NCBI GenBank assembly: GCA_018302815.1
Contig: JAGVZE010000009.1
Span: forward strand, 154,078-218,077
Source: Candidatus Woesearchaeota archaeon
Lineage (GTDB): Archaea > Nanobdellota > Nanobdellia > Woesearchaeales > ARS49
Direction of reading: 5' to 3'
Length of the DNA: 64,000 nucleotides
The notes below the pieces were generated by a model. The model did no database searches and was not told where the DNA came from. It saw nothing but the letters and a program-made list of their open reading frames with translations. Within the stretch, counting starts at the first letter, position 1, and each line of letters starts with the position of its first letter. The translations under genes and the position numbers were made by a program. Shown in pieces: positions 32,068 through 39,263 of the stretch.

Positions 32068-33686
32068 CCGACGAAAAACCACCGTGGCAAGAAATAAACG
32101 AAAGAAGAAAAATCGTCGTCGTAAACAAGTTCAGCCCCAGACAATGCGCCGAGCAAATCATTGCAGAACACAAAGGAAACATATTCTCAGACCAAACAAA
32201 AACGATATGGGCGTACAACGCGAAAAAAGGAATCTGGGAAACCGCAGAACTGCAAATCCGCCAAACCCTACGAAAAGAATTATTGGGAGAAGAAATCCTC
32301 AAAAGACACTGCGTCGAAGAAATCATAGCCGACATAAAAGAACTACTCTACAGGCCAAGACCCGCAGAGCCAAATTGGAAACTGATATGCCTACAAAACG
32401 GAATCTGGAACATCGACGCCAAACAAATACAACCCCACACACCCGAACACTTTTTCATCCAACAAATCCCCCACGAATACAACACCGCAAAAGACAACCC
32501 TGAAAAAATCCACAAACTTTTCACAGACTGGCAAGAAGACACCACGACACTCTACGAACTCGCAGCGTACTGCCTCATACGCGCGTACCCGTACCAAAAA
32601 CTGTTCTTCGCAATAGGAAGCGGCGCCAACGGAAAAACAAAGTACGCCGCAATCCTCACCATGCTCACAGGCGAAGAAAACGTCAGCCACAGAAGCGTGG
32701 AAGACCTCGTGAGCAACAGGTTCGCACCCGCAGACCTCCACGGAAAATTGTTGAACATAAGCCCAGAGGTCAACGTTGAAAAACTCGACCACACCAGCAG
32801 GCTCAAACAACTCTGCGGGGAAGACGAGTTCATGGCGGAACGCAAATACGCCCAGCCCTTCAAGTTCAAAAACTACGCGAAGGAACTGATACTGACTAAT
32901 GACGTGCCGAGAACCGCGGACCGAACACAAGGATTCTACCGAAGATTTTACCCCATGCCATTCGCGCGAAAGTTCACAACCAACGCCAACCGAACCCTGC
33001 TTGACGGCATAACCAAAGAAGACCTGCAAAACCTGCTTGGACACTTGCTGGCCAAAACGCTCCCAGTGCTCGTGGAAAAGGGCTTCGCGTTCACCACAGA
33101 CCCAAGCATAGAAAAACTAGAGGAGCAGTACGAAAACTACAGCAATCCTTTGAGACAGTTCCTCAAAGAATGCATTGTTTCAGCTCCTGACTTGGCAATA
33201 CCAAAATGGGTGTTTGCAGAACTCTTCAATGGATGGACGAGAAAAACAGGCAAAAGAGTATGGGGTGAAAAGGAAATCAGCATGGAAATGATATCCCTAT
33301 CTTATGAGACTGTGAAACCACAGTTCACAAATAAGGAAGGGAAATTAGTACAGTGGAATTCATGGGGAGGGTATGGTTTGAATCCCAACAGTGATTATAT
33401 TCAGCATATCCAGCATATTGATGGTTTTCCAATAACTTCCTTACACGTTAGGGGGAGTTGTGAAAAAACGGTGAATATCCCAACTATCACGGATATTGAC
33501 GTTTTAAACATCCTAAAACAGCTGGAAAACACTCATAAAACACCACCCTCACTCCACCAGATAGCAGAACATCTAAAAGACAACCAAAGGGTGAGCCCTG
33601 ACCAAATCCTCCAATCTTTAGACAGGTTGAAGTCCAAGGGGGATGTCTTTGAGGTCAGACCTGACTTTTGGAAGGCCTTGGAATAA
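32064..33686 (+). CDS. D5/P4-type superfamily 3 helicase
   Basis: 540 aa. N-terminal D5_N-like region (LICLQNGIWNIDAKQIQPHTPEHFF), then the SF3 ATPase with Walker A GSGANGKT (185-192, counting the leading Gly), a Walker B region around LHGKLLNISPEV and sensor segment ELILTNDVPRTAD. A C-terminal winged helix follows (PSLHQIAEHLKDNQRVSPDQILQSLDRL). Typical replicative helicase of archaeal and bacterial viruses and plasmids. The start overlaps the upstream stop; the longer open frame in front is the shadow of the upstream gene. Confidence 0.9.
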   Translation: MTDEKPPWQEINERRKIVVVNKFSPRQCAEQIIAEHKGNIFSDQTKTIWAYNAKKGIWETAELQIRQTLRKELLGEEILKRHCVEEIIADIKELLYRPRPAEPNWKLICLQNGIWNIDAKQIQPHTPEHFFIQQIPHEYNTAKDNPEKIHKLFTDWQEDTTTLYELAAYCLIRAYPYQKLFFAIGSGANGKTKYAAILTMLTGEENVSHRSVEDLVSNRFAPADLHGKLLNISPEVNVEKLDHTSRLKQLCGEDEFMAERKYAQPFKFKNYAKELILTNDVPRTADRTQGFYRRFYPMPFARKFTTNANRTLLDGITKEDLQNLLGHLLAKTLPVLVEKGFAFTTDPSIEKLEEQYENYSNPLRQFLKECIVSAPDLAIPKWVFAELFNGWTRKTGKRVWGEKEISMEMISLSYETVKPQFTNKEGKLVQWNSWGGYGLNPNSDYIQHIQHIDGFPITSLHVRGSCEKTVNIPTITDIDVLNILKQLENTHKTPPSLHQIAEHLKDNQRVSPDQILQSLDRLKSKGDVFEVRPDFWKALE

Positions 33687-33744
33687 CCCAAATAACCGCT
33701 GTCGGGATAACCAGTTCAAAGGCGGGAACGAGCATAGAGACAAG

Positions 33745-33820
33745 CAACGCGAAATGTATTTCGCAAAATATGCTTTGCGCGTTGTGGAAAAGTATATTAA
33801 CCCCCACGACATACGTATGT
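33745..33820. other. dyad cluster, candidate replication origin or operator
   Basis: In the 283-bp gap after the helicase gene, CAACGCG (33745-33751) pairs with CGCGTTG (33778-33784). GCGAAATGTATTTCGC (33749-33764) is a near-perfect palindrome, and ACATACGTATGT (33809-33820) a perfect one. AGTATATTAAC (33791-33801) between them is TATA-like. Such clustering next to a replicative helicase fits an origin, or the control region of the genes that follow. Confidence 0.5.
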
Positions 33821-33969
33821 TACTAATTGTTGTTGTTGTTCTCATACAAAATCCATCATTCACACATAAGAGTCTCTAATGACCTCGCAAAGAATGGCTT
33901 TTTTTTACCTCCGCGTGCACGCCTCGAAAACCATTCCGTACAACGGGCGAAGAGACTTCTTTCACATTC

Positions 33970-34107
33970 ATGGCAAACGTTGCGAAAACAATACTGTTGG
34001 ACATTGAAACAAACCAACGCCTGGAAGACCGAAGCCGTAAAACGGGGGAAAGCCAGTCAAGCATAGTCAGGTGCGCATTAGAATCAATCCTAAGAGGCGA
34101 AACGTGA
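33970..34107 (+). CDS. ribbon-helix-helix protein, 45 aa
   Basis: KTILLDIETNQRLEDRSRKTGESQSSIVRCALESIL has the strand plus two helices of a CopG-type RHH regulator in only 45 residues. Placed just after the dyad cluster, it is a natural candidate to bind it. Its TGA overlaps the GTG of the next gene (GTGA). Confidence 0.75.
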   Translation: MANVAKTILLDIETNQRLEDRSRKTGESQSSIVRCALESILRGET

Positions 34108-34574
34108 CGCAAACACGCGAACTCTTACCGCCACGCCCAACAGCAGGGCAACGCCGTAGGGAGCTTAAAGACCTCATCGAAAACGCGGGAGTTTACGCTG
34201 TCAACCAATCATTCCTCGCCAAAAAGTTCAACGTGTCACAAGCACAGATAAGCAAAGATGTTAAGCTTATCCTCACAGACGTACAGCCTGAAGACTTGCA
34301 ACCAGCGCGTATAAACATGCACTTAGCGCTCAGCCGAGGAATCGCTGAATGCCAGAAAATCTTAGTCACTACTGAGAACAAAGAACTCAAGCTTAAAGCG
34401 GTAGTGGCGCTGGCAAAGGTTTGCGATTCTTACACGAAATTCGCGGAATGTTGGGGTCTCAAACCCATCACGCCTCAACTCATCCAGAACAGCCCAGACG
34501 GTCTGAAAGCCGTTCTCGTTGAAGTTTTTGGGGAACAACCAAACAATCAAGAGGTCATCATCGATGGACGCTAA
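34104..34574 (+). CDS. HTH protein, terminase-small-subunit-like position
   Basis: 156 aa. A helix-turn-helix lies near residues 36-55 (NQSFLAKKFNVSQAQISKDV), followed by helical segments (LKLKAVVALAKVCDSYTKFAECW). Small terminase subunits have this layout and stand at the head of late operons, but no large terminase follows, so it may be a plain regulator. Start GTG overlaps the upstream stop, with AAGAGG at good distance. Confidence 0.6.
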   Translation: MTQTRELLPPRPTAGQRRRELKDLIENAGVYAVNQSFLAKKFNVSQAQISKDVKLILTDVQPEDLQPARINMHLALSRGIAECQKILVTTENKELKLKAVVALAKVCDSYTKFAECWGLKPITPQLIQNSPDGLKAVLVEVFGEQPNNQEVIIDGR

Positions 34575-34896
34575 ACCCACCTCGACCCCACAGGGAATTT
34601 TGCGAACAATGCTCAATCTTTGGGCTACAGTTCACGAAAGCAATAACGAGTACGCCAAAACGATATTTTTGAAAAACCACCCCGTTCTCGACCCGTTGTG
34701 CTTCACGTTGCAATTCTTACACGACCCTTCCCCGCAACACCCTAATGTTGCTCTTGCGAGAATTGCCTGGCTGGAAAGTTACGGCAAGAAGAACGCGAAA
34801 GGCGGTTTTGTCATCCCACAATGGATGATTCAGTCGGCAAAGATGAACGCAGGTCAAGCGCGCCTTCTGGCCAGCAAAATAGGGGTTGAAACGTGA
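34564..34896 (+). CDS. hypothetical protein, 110 aa
   Basis: Helical protein of unknown family, starting 11 bp before the end of the HTH gene. Contains one Cys. Its stop overlaps the next GTG (GTGA). Could be a packaging or regulatory accessory; nothing diagnostic seen. Confidence 0.6.
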   Translation: MDAKPTSTPQGILRTMLNLWATVHESNNEYAKTIFLKNHPVLDPLCFTLQFLHDPSPQHPNVALARIAWLESYGKKNAKGGFVIPQWMIQSAKMNAGQARLLASKIGVET

Positions 34897-35054
34897 AACG
34901 AAACATCGTTTTGAGCTTGACCGCGCAAGAGCTTGACACTTGGGCGCATGAGAAATACGCGGACTTGAAAGGCTATGTTCTATCAGAGTTCAGCGCGAAC
35001 GAGGAAGACGATTCGTTGGAACTGTGTTTCTCAGAAAAAGAGGGGGATAAATGA
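34893..35054 (+). CDS. acidic small protein, 53 aa
   Basis: GTG start overlaps the preceding stop and its TGA overlaps the next ATG (ATGA), so it sits exactly in a coupled chain. Strongly acidic C-terminal half (NEEDDSLELCFSEKEGD). No family recognised. Confidence 0.6.
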   Translation: MKRNIVLSLTAQELDTWAHEKYADLKGYVLSEFSANEEDDSLELCFSEKEGDK

Positions 35055-35260
35055 ATAACAGGGATTGTCTTTCAGAACTGAAACAAGGGACGCGCGTTCG
35101 GCTCGTCAGAAAAACCAATGCGGGCTATCGGTGCAGTTCGAACGCCGTTTATGCCGGCAAGTCTTCAGATGGCCGTTTCGTTTTCTGTTTGAAAAGCATC
35201 ACTCATAACTTGCTTCCCGTTCAGGTTTTAAGCGTCAAGGTGGTTTCTCGTGGCGAGTAA
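35051..35260 (+). CDS. small beta-rich protein, 69 aa
   Basis: Short strands and turns (GTRVRLVRKTNAGYRCSSNAVYAGKSSDGRFVFCL) suggest an SH3-like barrel. Coupled at both ends: ATGA at its start and an 11-bp overlap with the next gene. Unknown role in the element. Confidence 0.6.
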   Translation: MNNRDCLSELKQGTRVRLVRKTNAGYRCSSNAVYAGKSSDGRFVFCLKSITHNLLPVQVLSVKVVSRGE

Positions 35261-35378
35261 AAAATGCGCGGGTTGCGGAAACCGTTTTCGTCCTCTTTAC
35301 AAACAGGAATCGCTATGCCAGCCTTGCGCGAACCCTCCTCCTAAAAACGCAAATTCTTACGCTGAAGGGTGGGATTAA
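35250..35378 (+). CDS. 42-aa zinc-ribbon protein
   Basis: GTG start inside the end of the previous gene. CAGC (6-9) and CQPC (23-26) form a zinc ribbon, followed by a Pro/Asn-rich tail. TAATG joins it to the next gene. Confidence 0.62.
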   Translation: MASKKCAGCGNRFRPLYKQESLCQPCANPPPKNANSYAEGWD

Positions 35379-35713
35379 TGAAGATTCTGAATCTTGCCAG
35401 AGAAGTCGCGTCATGGTTTAATCTTAATTCAGAAATTAACACGGTTCACAAACCAATTCAAGATGACCTTATCGGTGACGCGTGGCGGGATTGCGAAATG
35501 TGTGGTTGTTCGACCATGTCGAAGAAACGGTTTTGCGCGAACTGCATTCACAAAATAAGCCCGCTATGCAGTGTTTGCAAGGTTCGACCTGGCGCGACTT
35601 CGACCGGTTTTAAATATTGCAGTACGAACTGCATGCGCGAGTCGAACAAGCCCGTGGTTTCAAGTCGTTTTAATGTCTTTTCGTTAAAGAAAAAAACAGG
35701 AGGAGGAGAATAA
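35378..35713 (+). CDS. Cys-rich zinc protein, 111 aa
   Basis: At least three CxxC-type knuckles: CEMC (about 41-44), CANC (about 56-59) and CSVC (about 66-69), followed by C-x3-C in YCSTNC. Could bind two or more zinc ions. ATG overlaps the upstream TAA. Confidence 0.68.
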   Translation: MKILNLAREVASWFNLNSEINTVHKPIQDDLIGDAWRDCEMCGCSTMSKKRFCANCIHKISPLCSVCKVRPGATSTGFKYCSTNCMRESNKPVVSSRFNVFSLKKKTGGGE

Positions 35714-35715
35714 CA

Positions 35716-35946
35716 ATGAAAAGTTTAAGCGAGTCGCAAATTGCTAAAAACAAAGTTTACGCATCTAAGAATGGCAAAAAGCTTGACGAGCATGGTCGCA
35801 TCATTATAAGCGAGAACACGAAGTTCTTCATCAACGCAAGCATTCAAGCTAAAAATTCAGTCGTTGAACAGAAACCTGTTCGCGCCGAGCCAACATTGCG
35901 AGAGGTTTTGGTTTCTTCGTTCGCTAAAAGGGTGGTGTCCCGATGA
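35716..35946 (+). CDS. hypothetical basic protein, 76 aa
   Basis: Lys-rich protein without Cys, preceded by AGGAGGAGAA just before the ATG. No fold recognised. Its stop overlaps the next start (ATGA). Confidence 0.62.
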   Translation: MKSLSESQIAKNKVYASKNGKKLDEHGRIIISENTKFFINASIQAKNSVVEQKPVRAEPTLREVLVSSFAKRVVSR

Positions 35947-36488
35947 ACACGACAATCGCGCCAATTCAATCAGGACAAAGACCAATGATTGACCATCCCG
36001 CCGAACCGGGTATTGTTAGCCTTGCGGCTGACCACATTCCTGTGAGTCCCAGAGCCGCGCTTAACAAACGCGTTGAAGTTTTCTGCAAAAAACTAACGAG
36101 AGCGCGAGGCGCGTTTTGCAACGTTTGTTTTCAGGCGGAGGTCGACAATAGAATTCGCAATGACGAAGCGAAGAACCTGAAAGGACTGTACAGTCGGATG
36201 TTCGCAACGGAAATTTTGGATTGCAACAAGCTGTTCAAAGACTCGGAGTTTCAACAGTTCATCATTGCGAAACCGTGCAGAATTTCCCGAGGTAGAGATG
36301 TCGATAGTACTGTTTTGATGAGCAGTCCAGAAGGCGATTTCAAAACGAAAGCGCGAAAGCAAGTGTTTTACATCGAGTATAAATGTCCGGTTTGCAAAGT
36401 TGGCGGTGTTGCTCTGGAAGCTGGCGCGGACGAGGCTGAAATCGCGGTTAAGAAATACGGTTTGAACGTCCAAGAGGCAGAGGAATGA
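35943..36488 (+). CDS. Cys-containing structural-type protein, 181 aa
   Basis: Largest of the small-gene block. It has CNVC (about 59-62), a single C in LDCNK, and CPVC (about 149-152), so paired knuckles may hold a zinc ion between distant parts. Position ahead of the tail chaperone is where a major tail protein often lies, but the sequence gives no proof. Confidence 0.62.
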   Translation: MNTTIAPIQSGQRPMIDHPAEPGIVSLAADHIPVSPRAALNKRVEVFCKKLTRARGAFCNVCFQAEVDNRIRNDEAKNLKGLYSRMFATEILDCNKLFKDSEFQQFIIAKPCRISRGRDVDSTVLMSSPEGDFKTKARKQVFYIEYKCPVCKVGGVALEAGADEAEIAVKKYGLNVQEAEE

Positions 36489-36610
36489 AGTTTTCCTGCG
36501 AAGGTTGCAAAAATGAAAGCTTCGGACGGCATCGAAGCGTTGCGCAGTTCAAAGCGTTGTGCGATGAGTGTTTTGATAGCCGAAACCGGCAAGGACTGCG
36601 GGGCGGGTGA
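36485..36610 (+). CDS. 41-aa zinc-ribbon protein
   Basis: ATG overlaps the upstream stop. CEGC (5-8) and CDEC (27-30) form a zinc ribbon. The next gene starts directly after its stop. One of the repeated tiny zinc proteins of this element. Confidence 0.62.
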   Translation: MKFSCEGCKNESFGRHRSVAQFKALCDECFDSRNRQGLRGG

Positions 36611-36892
36611 ATGATAGCTTTCAGCGCGGACAATCCTGAACTGTTCGTTAAGAACTTCATCGAGTTCCCAGAGTGCAAGCGCGCAGTCATGCTTTGCATG
36701 GCGGCAATCGGTTTAACACCCGAAATATTGGACAACGCGATTCTTCACTTGGAAAAGTGCGGCCACGACGTCCAACTTTCATCTTACATTTTGAACGTTG
36801 AATTGGAAGGCGGGCGGACGTTTCACACGTGCGAGTGCGGGGTTAAAAGCTGGATAGTGAAATTCAAAGAGGTTGAACAATGGGTCAGGTGA
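36611..36892 (+). CDS. hypothetical protein, 93 aa
   Basis: Helical N-terminal half, then a short beta region with CECG near the C-terminus. It starts directly after the preceding stop and overlaps the tail chaperone gene by 13 bp. Virion or assembly role possible from position only. Confidence 0.6.
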   Translation: MIAFSADNPELFVKNFIEFPECKRAVMLCMAAIGLTPEILDNAILHLEKCGHDVQLSSYILNVELEGGRTFHTCECGVKSWIVKFKEVEQWVR

Positions 36893-37212
36893 AATTGATG
36901 GATGTTGGCGGCGGGCGAATGGTCAAAGTTCGAACTTTAAAACTCGGGCAAGTCCTGCTGTTAGAAAGCGCGGGCAAAAGGCAAAGTCTTGGGGAGCTAG
37001 TCATGGCTTCGCTGGACGACGAGGACAGGCAATACATTGCCGGTTTGGATTATGATGGCGAGAACAGCGAGGGCGTCATGCAGAAGTTGATAGCGGGGTT
37101 CCAGGAGGTTAACCCTGTTTTTTTTCGGAAACCAGAGAAGGAACTGACGGGCTCGCAGACATCTTCCTCTGGGCGGCAAGCGAGTTCGGATACACCCCTG
37201 AACAAACCTTGA
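36880..37212 (+). CDS. tail assembly chaperone, short form (G-like)
   Basis: 110-aa frame directly before the tape measure gene, with GAGGTTGAACA before its ATG. The body (KVRTLKLGQVLLLESAGKRQSLGELVMASL, about 17-46) resembles small tail assembly chaperones. After F82 the zero frame turns into low-complexity Ser/Lys sequence, which fits a frame that is mostly bypassed or kept as a short tail. In lambda-like phages the abundant short form (gpG) and a rarer frameshifted form (gpGT) guide tape measure folding. Confidence 0.7.
   Translation: MGQVKLMDVGGGRMVKVRTLKLGQVLLLESAGKRQSLGELVMASLDDEDRQYIAGLDYDGENSEGVMQKLIAGFQEVNPVFFRKPEKELTGSQTSSSGRQASSDTPLNKP
37118..37125 (+). promoter_or_regulatory. T8 slippery site for -1 frameshift
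   Basis: Eight T in a row. In the zero frame it reads T TTT TTT, a canonical X XXY YYZ slip site for -1 shifting (codons F81-F82). The -1 frame has a stop at 37110-37112, just before the site, and is then open to 37322. Confidence 0.7.
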
Positions 37213-37322
37213 ACGTTGATTACGAGCATTTCCAAATGCTGGTTAAAGCGTGGAATCGAAAGCAAAAAAGGATTGAAAGCGAGATGAGAACGGCAAAGGT
37301 GAAAGCAAAATGGCGGAAGTAA
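37125..37322 (+). CDS. T-like extension of tail chaperone, reached by -1 frameshift
   Basis: 65-codon frame in -1 relation to the chaperone gene. It has no plausible start near its beginning and ends 13 bp inside the tape measure gene. It reads like a real protein (LADIFLWAASEFGYTPEQTL, then YEHFQMLVKAW). A slip at 37118-37125 would yield an 82+65 = 147-aa fusion, the gpGT counterpart. Confidence 0.65.
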   Translation, partial: SETREGTDGLADIFLWAASEFGYTPEQTLNVDYEHFQMLVKAWNRKQKRIESEMRTAKVKAKWRK

Positions 37323-38665
37323 GCGGGCAGAAAATTTCAATCATAGTCGAGGCTATCGACAAGGCTTCAGCACAGCTTAAACAAGTCAAGGCAGGCTTGG
37401 GCGGTTTCGAGAAAACAGCAGTGCAGACGAGCGAGGGCGTTGCGAAATCGTCCCAGAAGATGAGCAAAGAAATAGACTTGTTCGAAACTAACTCTAATAA
37501 AGCTGTCAAAAAAGCCGTAAAATCATTCGCCAACTTTGGAGGTTTTTTCGGAAACGTAGCTGAAGACTTTTCACTTGGAGCCGGTCTTATTGCTGGCGCC
37601 GTGGGTTTTGCCGTTGCTAAAAGCATTTCGCAAATAAAAGAAAATAACGATGCACTCCTGTCTTGGAGCAAAACGGCCCGCGAGACGGGACTTGAGTTCG
37701 CAGGAATATTCGGGGAATTGGCCCGCAAAAGCGACGAGTTGAACAAAGTCACCGCCAGCATCAAAGCGTTGGAGGAGGCGACGAAAGCGCTGAACGCAGG
37801 CGCTGGCGTGGGAATCTTAGACAAGTTGCTGGGCAGGGGGAGCTTGCAAGAAGTCGAAAGGGCAAGAAGCGAAAGTTTCGTTTCCACAAGAACATCAACC
37901 ATTCTTCAAAAACAAGGATTCGGGGCGTACAACGCGGCAAGCCAGTCCCAGATCGAAACTGCTCGCGCGCAGGCAGAAGCAGAGCTTGCAGCTGCGAACG
38001 CTGCCAAACTTCATAATGCGCGATTGCTGGAAGAAGCGCAGTTGCTTTTGAGCAATGAGAAGCTCGCGCACCAACAGGCGTTCGTTGAATACGCGGCTCA
38101 GGAGCAGTTGCGGGCGCGGACGAGTTTGACTGAGGGCGAAACGCAAGCCAGCATGAGCCTCGCTCAAGCGCTTGTAGAGCTTAGCAAACGAAAGGTCAGA
38201 AGCGCCGATGACGCGGTCCGGCTGGCGGTTGACACGCAAAAATTAGGGGTCGAATTGGAAAAGGCAAGTCCCGCCATGCGTAGTGCGACTGCCGCGTTGA
38301 GAGACTTTTACATGAACTTGGCCGCGACCACGATTGGGGGCAAGGGAAAGCTCATGGACGTTGGATACTCGCCTGCTGCTAAGGCCGCTCTTGGCGCGAA
38401 TAAGAGCAGTTCAATAGTGAAAGACGAGAGTGGAAAGCAACGCTTCCCCCATAATGACGCCTCTTTGTTCGTGAGCAAGACCGGTGAAGTTCACACGTTT
38501 AATTCTCAGGATACCATTCGTTTGACGGCTTCGAAGACTAATAACACGATGGGCGGGACTACCATAGTTTTCAACGTTGAAGGGTCGATTGCGACAACTG
38601 AAAACTTTGTCGAAATGGTCAGCCAGAAAATAATGGAACGGGTTAGAAGCCAAATCGCCGTCTAA
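37310..38665 (+). CDS. tail tape measure protein
   Basis: 451 aa. Starts with the usual beta strand plus coiled segment (ISIIVEAIDKASAQLKQVKAGLGGFEK), followed by a hydrophobic part (FSLGAGLIAGAVGFAVAKSI), long Ala/Glu-rich helices (about 205-260), and a C-terminal beta segment (TTIVFNVEGSIATTENFVEMV) typical of the family. At roughly 1.5 angstrom per residue it predicts a tail near 70 nm. Position after a frameshifted chaperone supports the call. Its presence means a long-tailed virion is involved. Confidence 0.82.
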   Translation: MAEVSGQKISIIVEAIDKASAQLKQVKAGLGGFEKTAVQTSEGVAKSSQKMSKEIDLFETNSNKAVKKAVKSFANFGGFFGNVAEDFSLGAGLIAGAVGFAVAKSISQIKENNDALLSWSKTARETGLEFAGIFGELARKSDELNKVTASIKALEEATKALNAGAGVGILDKLLGRGSLQEVERARSESFVSTRTSTILQKQGFGAYNAASQSQIETARAQAEAELAAANAAKLHNARLLEEAQLLLSNEKLAHQQAFVEYAAQEQLRARTSLTEGETQASMSLAQALVELSKRKVRSADDAVRLAVDTQKLGVELEKASPAMRSATAALRDFYMNLAATTIGGKGKLMDVGYSPAAKAALGANKSSSIVKDESGKQRFPHNDASLFVSKTGEVHTFNSQDTIRLTASKTNNTMGGTTIVFNVEGSIATTENFVEMVSQKIMERVRSQIAV

Positions 38666-38797
38666 ACTCTGTCGCAGTTGTGCGAACACATCACAGGACG
38701 AAAAGCACAACCTGTGAGTCACTCGAGCGACGCACGAATAAAGTCCGCTTTTTATATTAAACTGGGGCGTGTTTTTGGTTTGCGTTGGAAACTCCGC

Positions 38798-39130
38798 GTG
38801 TTGGCTTTGAAACTGGAAGAAATAGAAACGAAGTTAGCTGAAAAACGACGCGGTACACGTACAGACTTAGTGCCAATATTGGCACTAAGTGATTTCGGTA
38901 AAGTTCGTGACAAAATTGCTAAATCCGCTGGTATCAGTCATGGCTCCATCGACAAAGTGAAGAAGATAGAACTCCCAAGCCCCGCCGTCACCATTCGTTC
39001 CAGCGTTGTCGCAACTCCCGCGCGTACACTATCAACTCTGTTGGCTTCGCCCGGCTTAACTGTTCGCTCGCGATTTTCAAACACACCTGTCGAAGGATTA
39101 CCTCGCTTGTCGATAGCTCGTTGCCTTTGA
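38798..39130 (+). CDS. HTH protein interrupted by a perfect palindrome
   Basis: The segment VRDKIAKSAGISHGSIDKVKKI is a helix-turn-helix of the kind found in ParB-like and plasmid regulators, preceded by a coiled stretch (LEEIETKLAEKRRGTRTDL). Between them lies a 26-bp palindrome. The start is uncertain: a TATA-like TTTTTATATTAAA (38749-38761) favours GTG 38798, while frames from 38678 or 38714 are possible. The C-terminal half overlaps the opposite-strand zinc gene and may not be under selection. Confidence 0.5.
   Translation: MLALKLEEIETKLAEKRRGTRTDLVPILALSDFGKVRDKIAKSAGISHGSIDKVKKIELPSPAVTIRSSVVATPARTLSTLLASPGLTVRSRFSNTPVEGLPRLSIARCL
38865..38890. repeat. 26-bp perfect palindrome
   Basis: ACTTAGTGCCAAT followed by its exact reverse complement, 13+13 bp with no spacer. 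It lies inside the HTH frame, just before the segment coding for its DNA-binding helix. Could be a target of that protein, a resolution site or part of an origin. Confidence 0.85.
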
Positions 39131-39251
39131 CGCCTATAGTCACGCTGTCTCTTTGCTGTTGCGCATTCCGTGCAAAACACGCCTTACAAACGCTTTTCCA
39201 TTCCGCGTCTGATTCGAATTCTTTTCCGCAACTCGCGCATGGCTTTTTCAT
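38988..39251 (-). CDS. zinc-ribbon protein next to the integrase, 87 aa
   Basis: CASC (5-8) and CKAC (22-25) form a zinc ribbon; the C-terminal half is helical (EVILRQVCLKIASEQLSR). Lies 12 bp after the integrase gene on the same strand, so probably co-transcribed and perhaps an excisionase-like helper. Overlaps the HTH frame on the other strand by 143 bp. Confidence 0.65.
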   Translation of the reverse strand: MKKPCASCGKEFESDAEWKSVCKACFARNAQQQRDSVTIGVKGNELSTSEVILRQVCLKIASEQLSRAKPTELIVYARELRQRWNEW

Positions 39252-39263
39252 ATTCTTTCTCCA

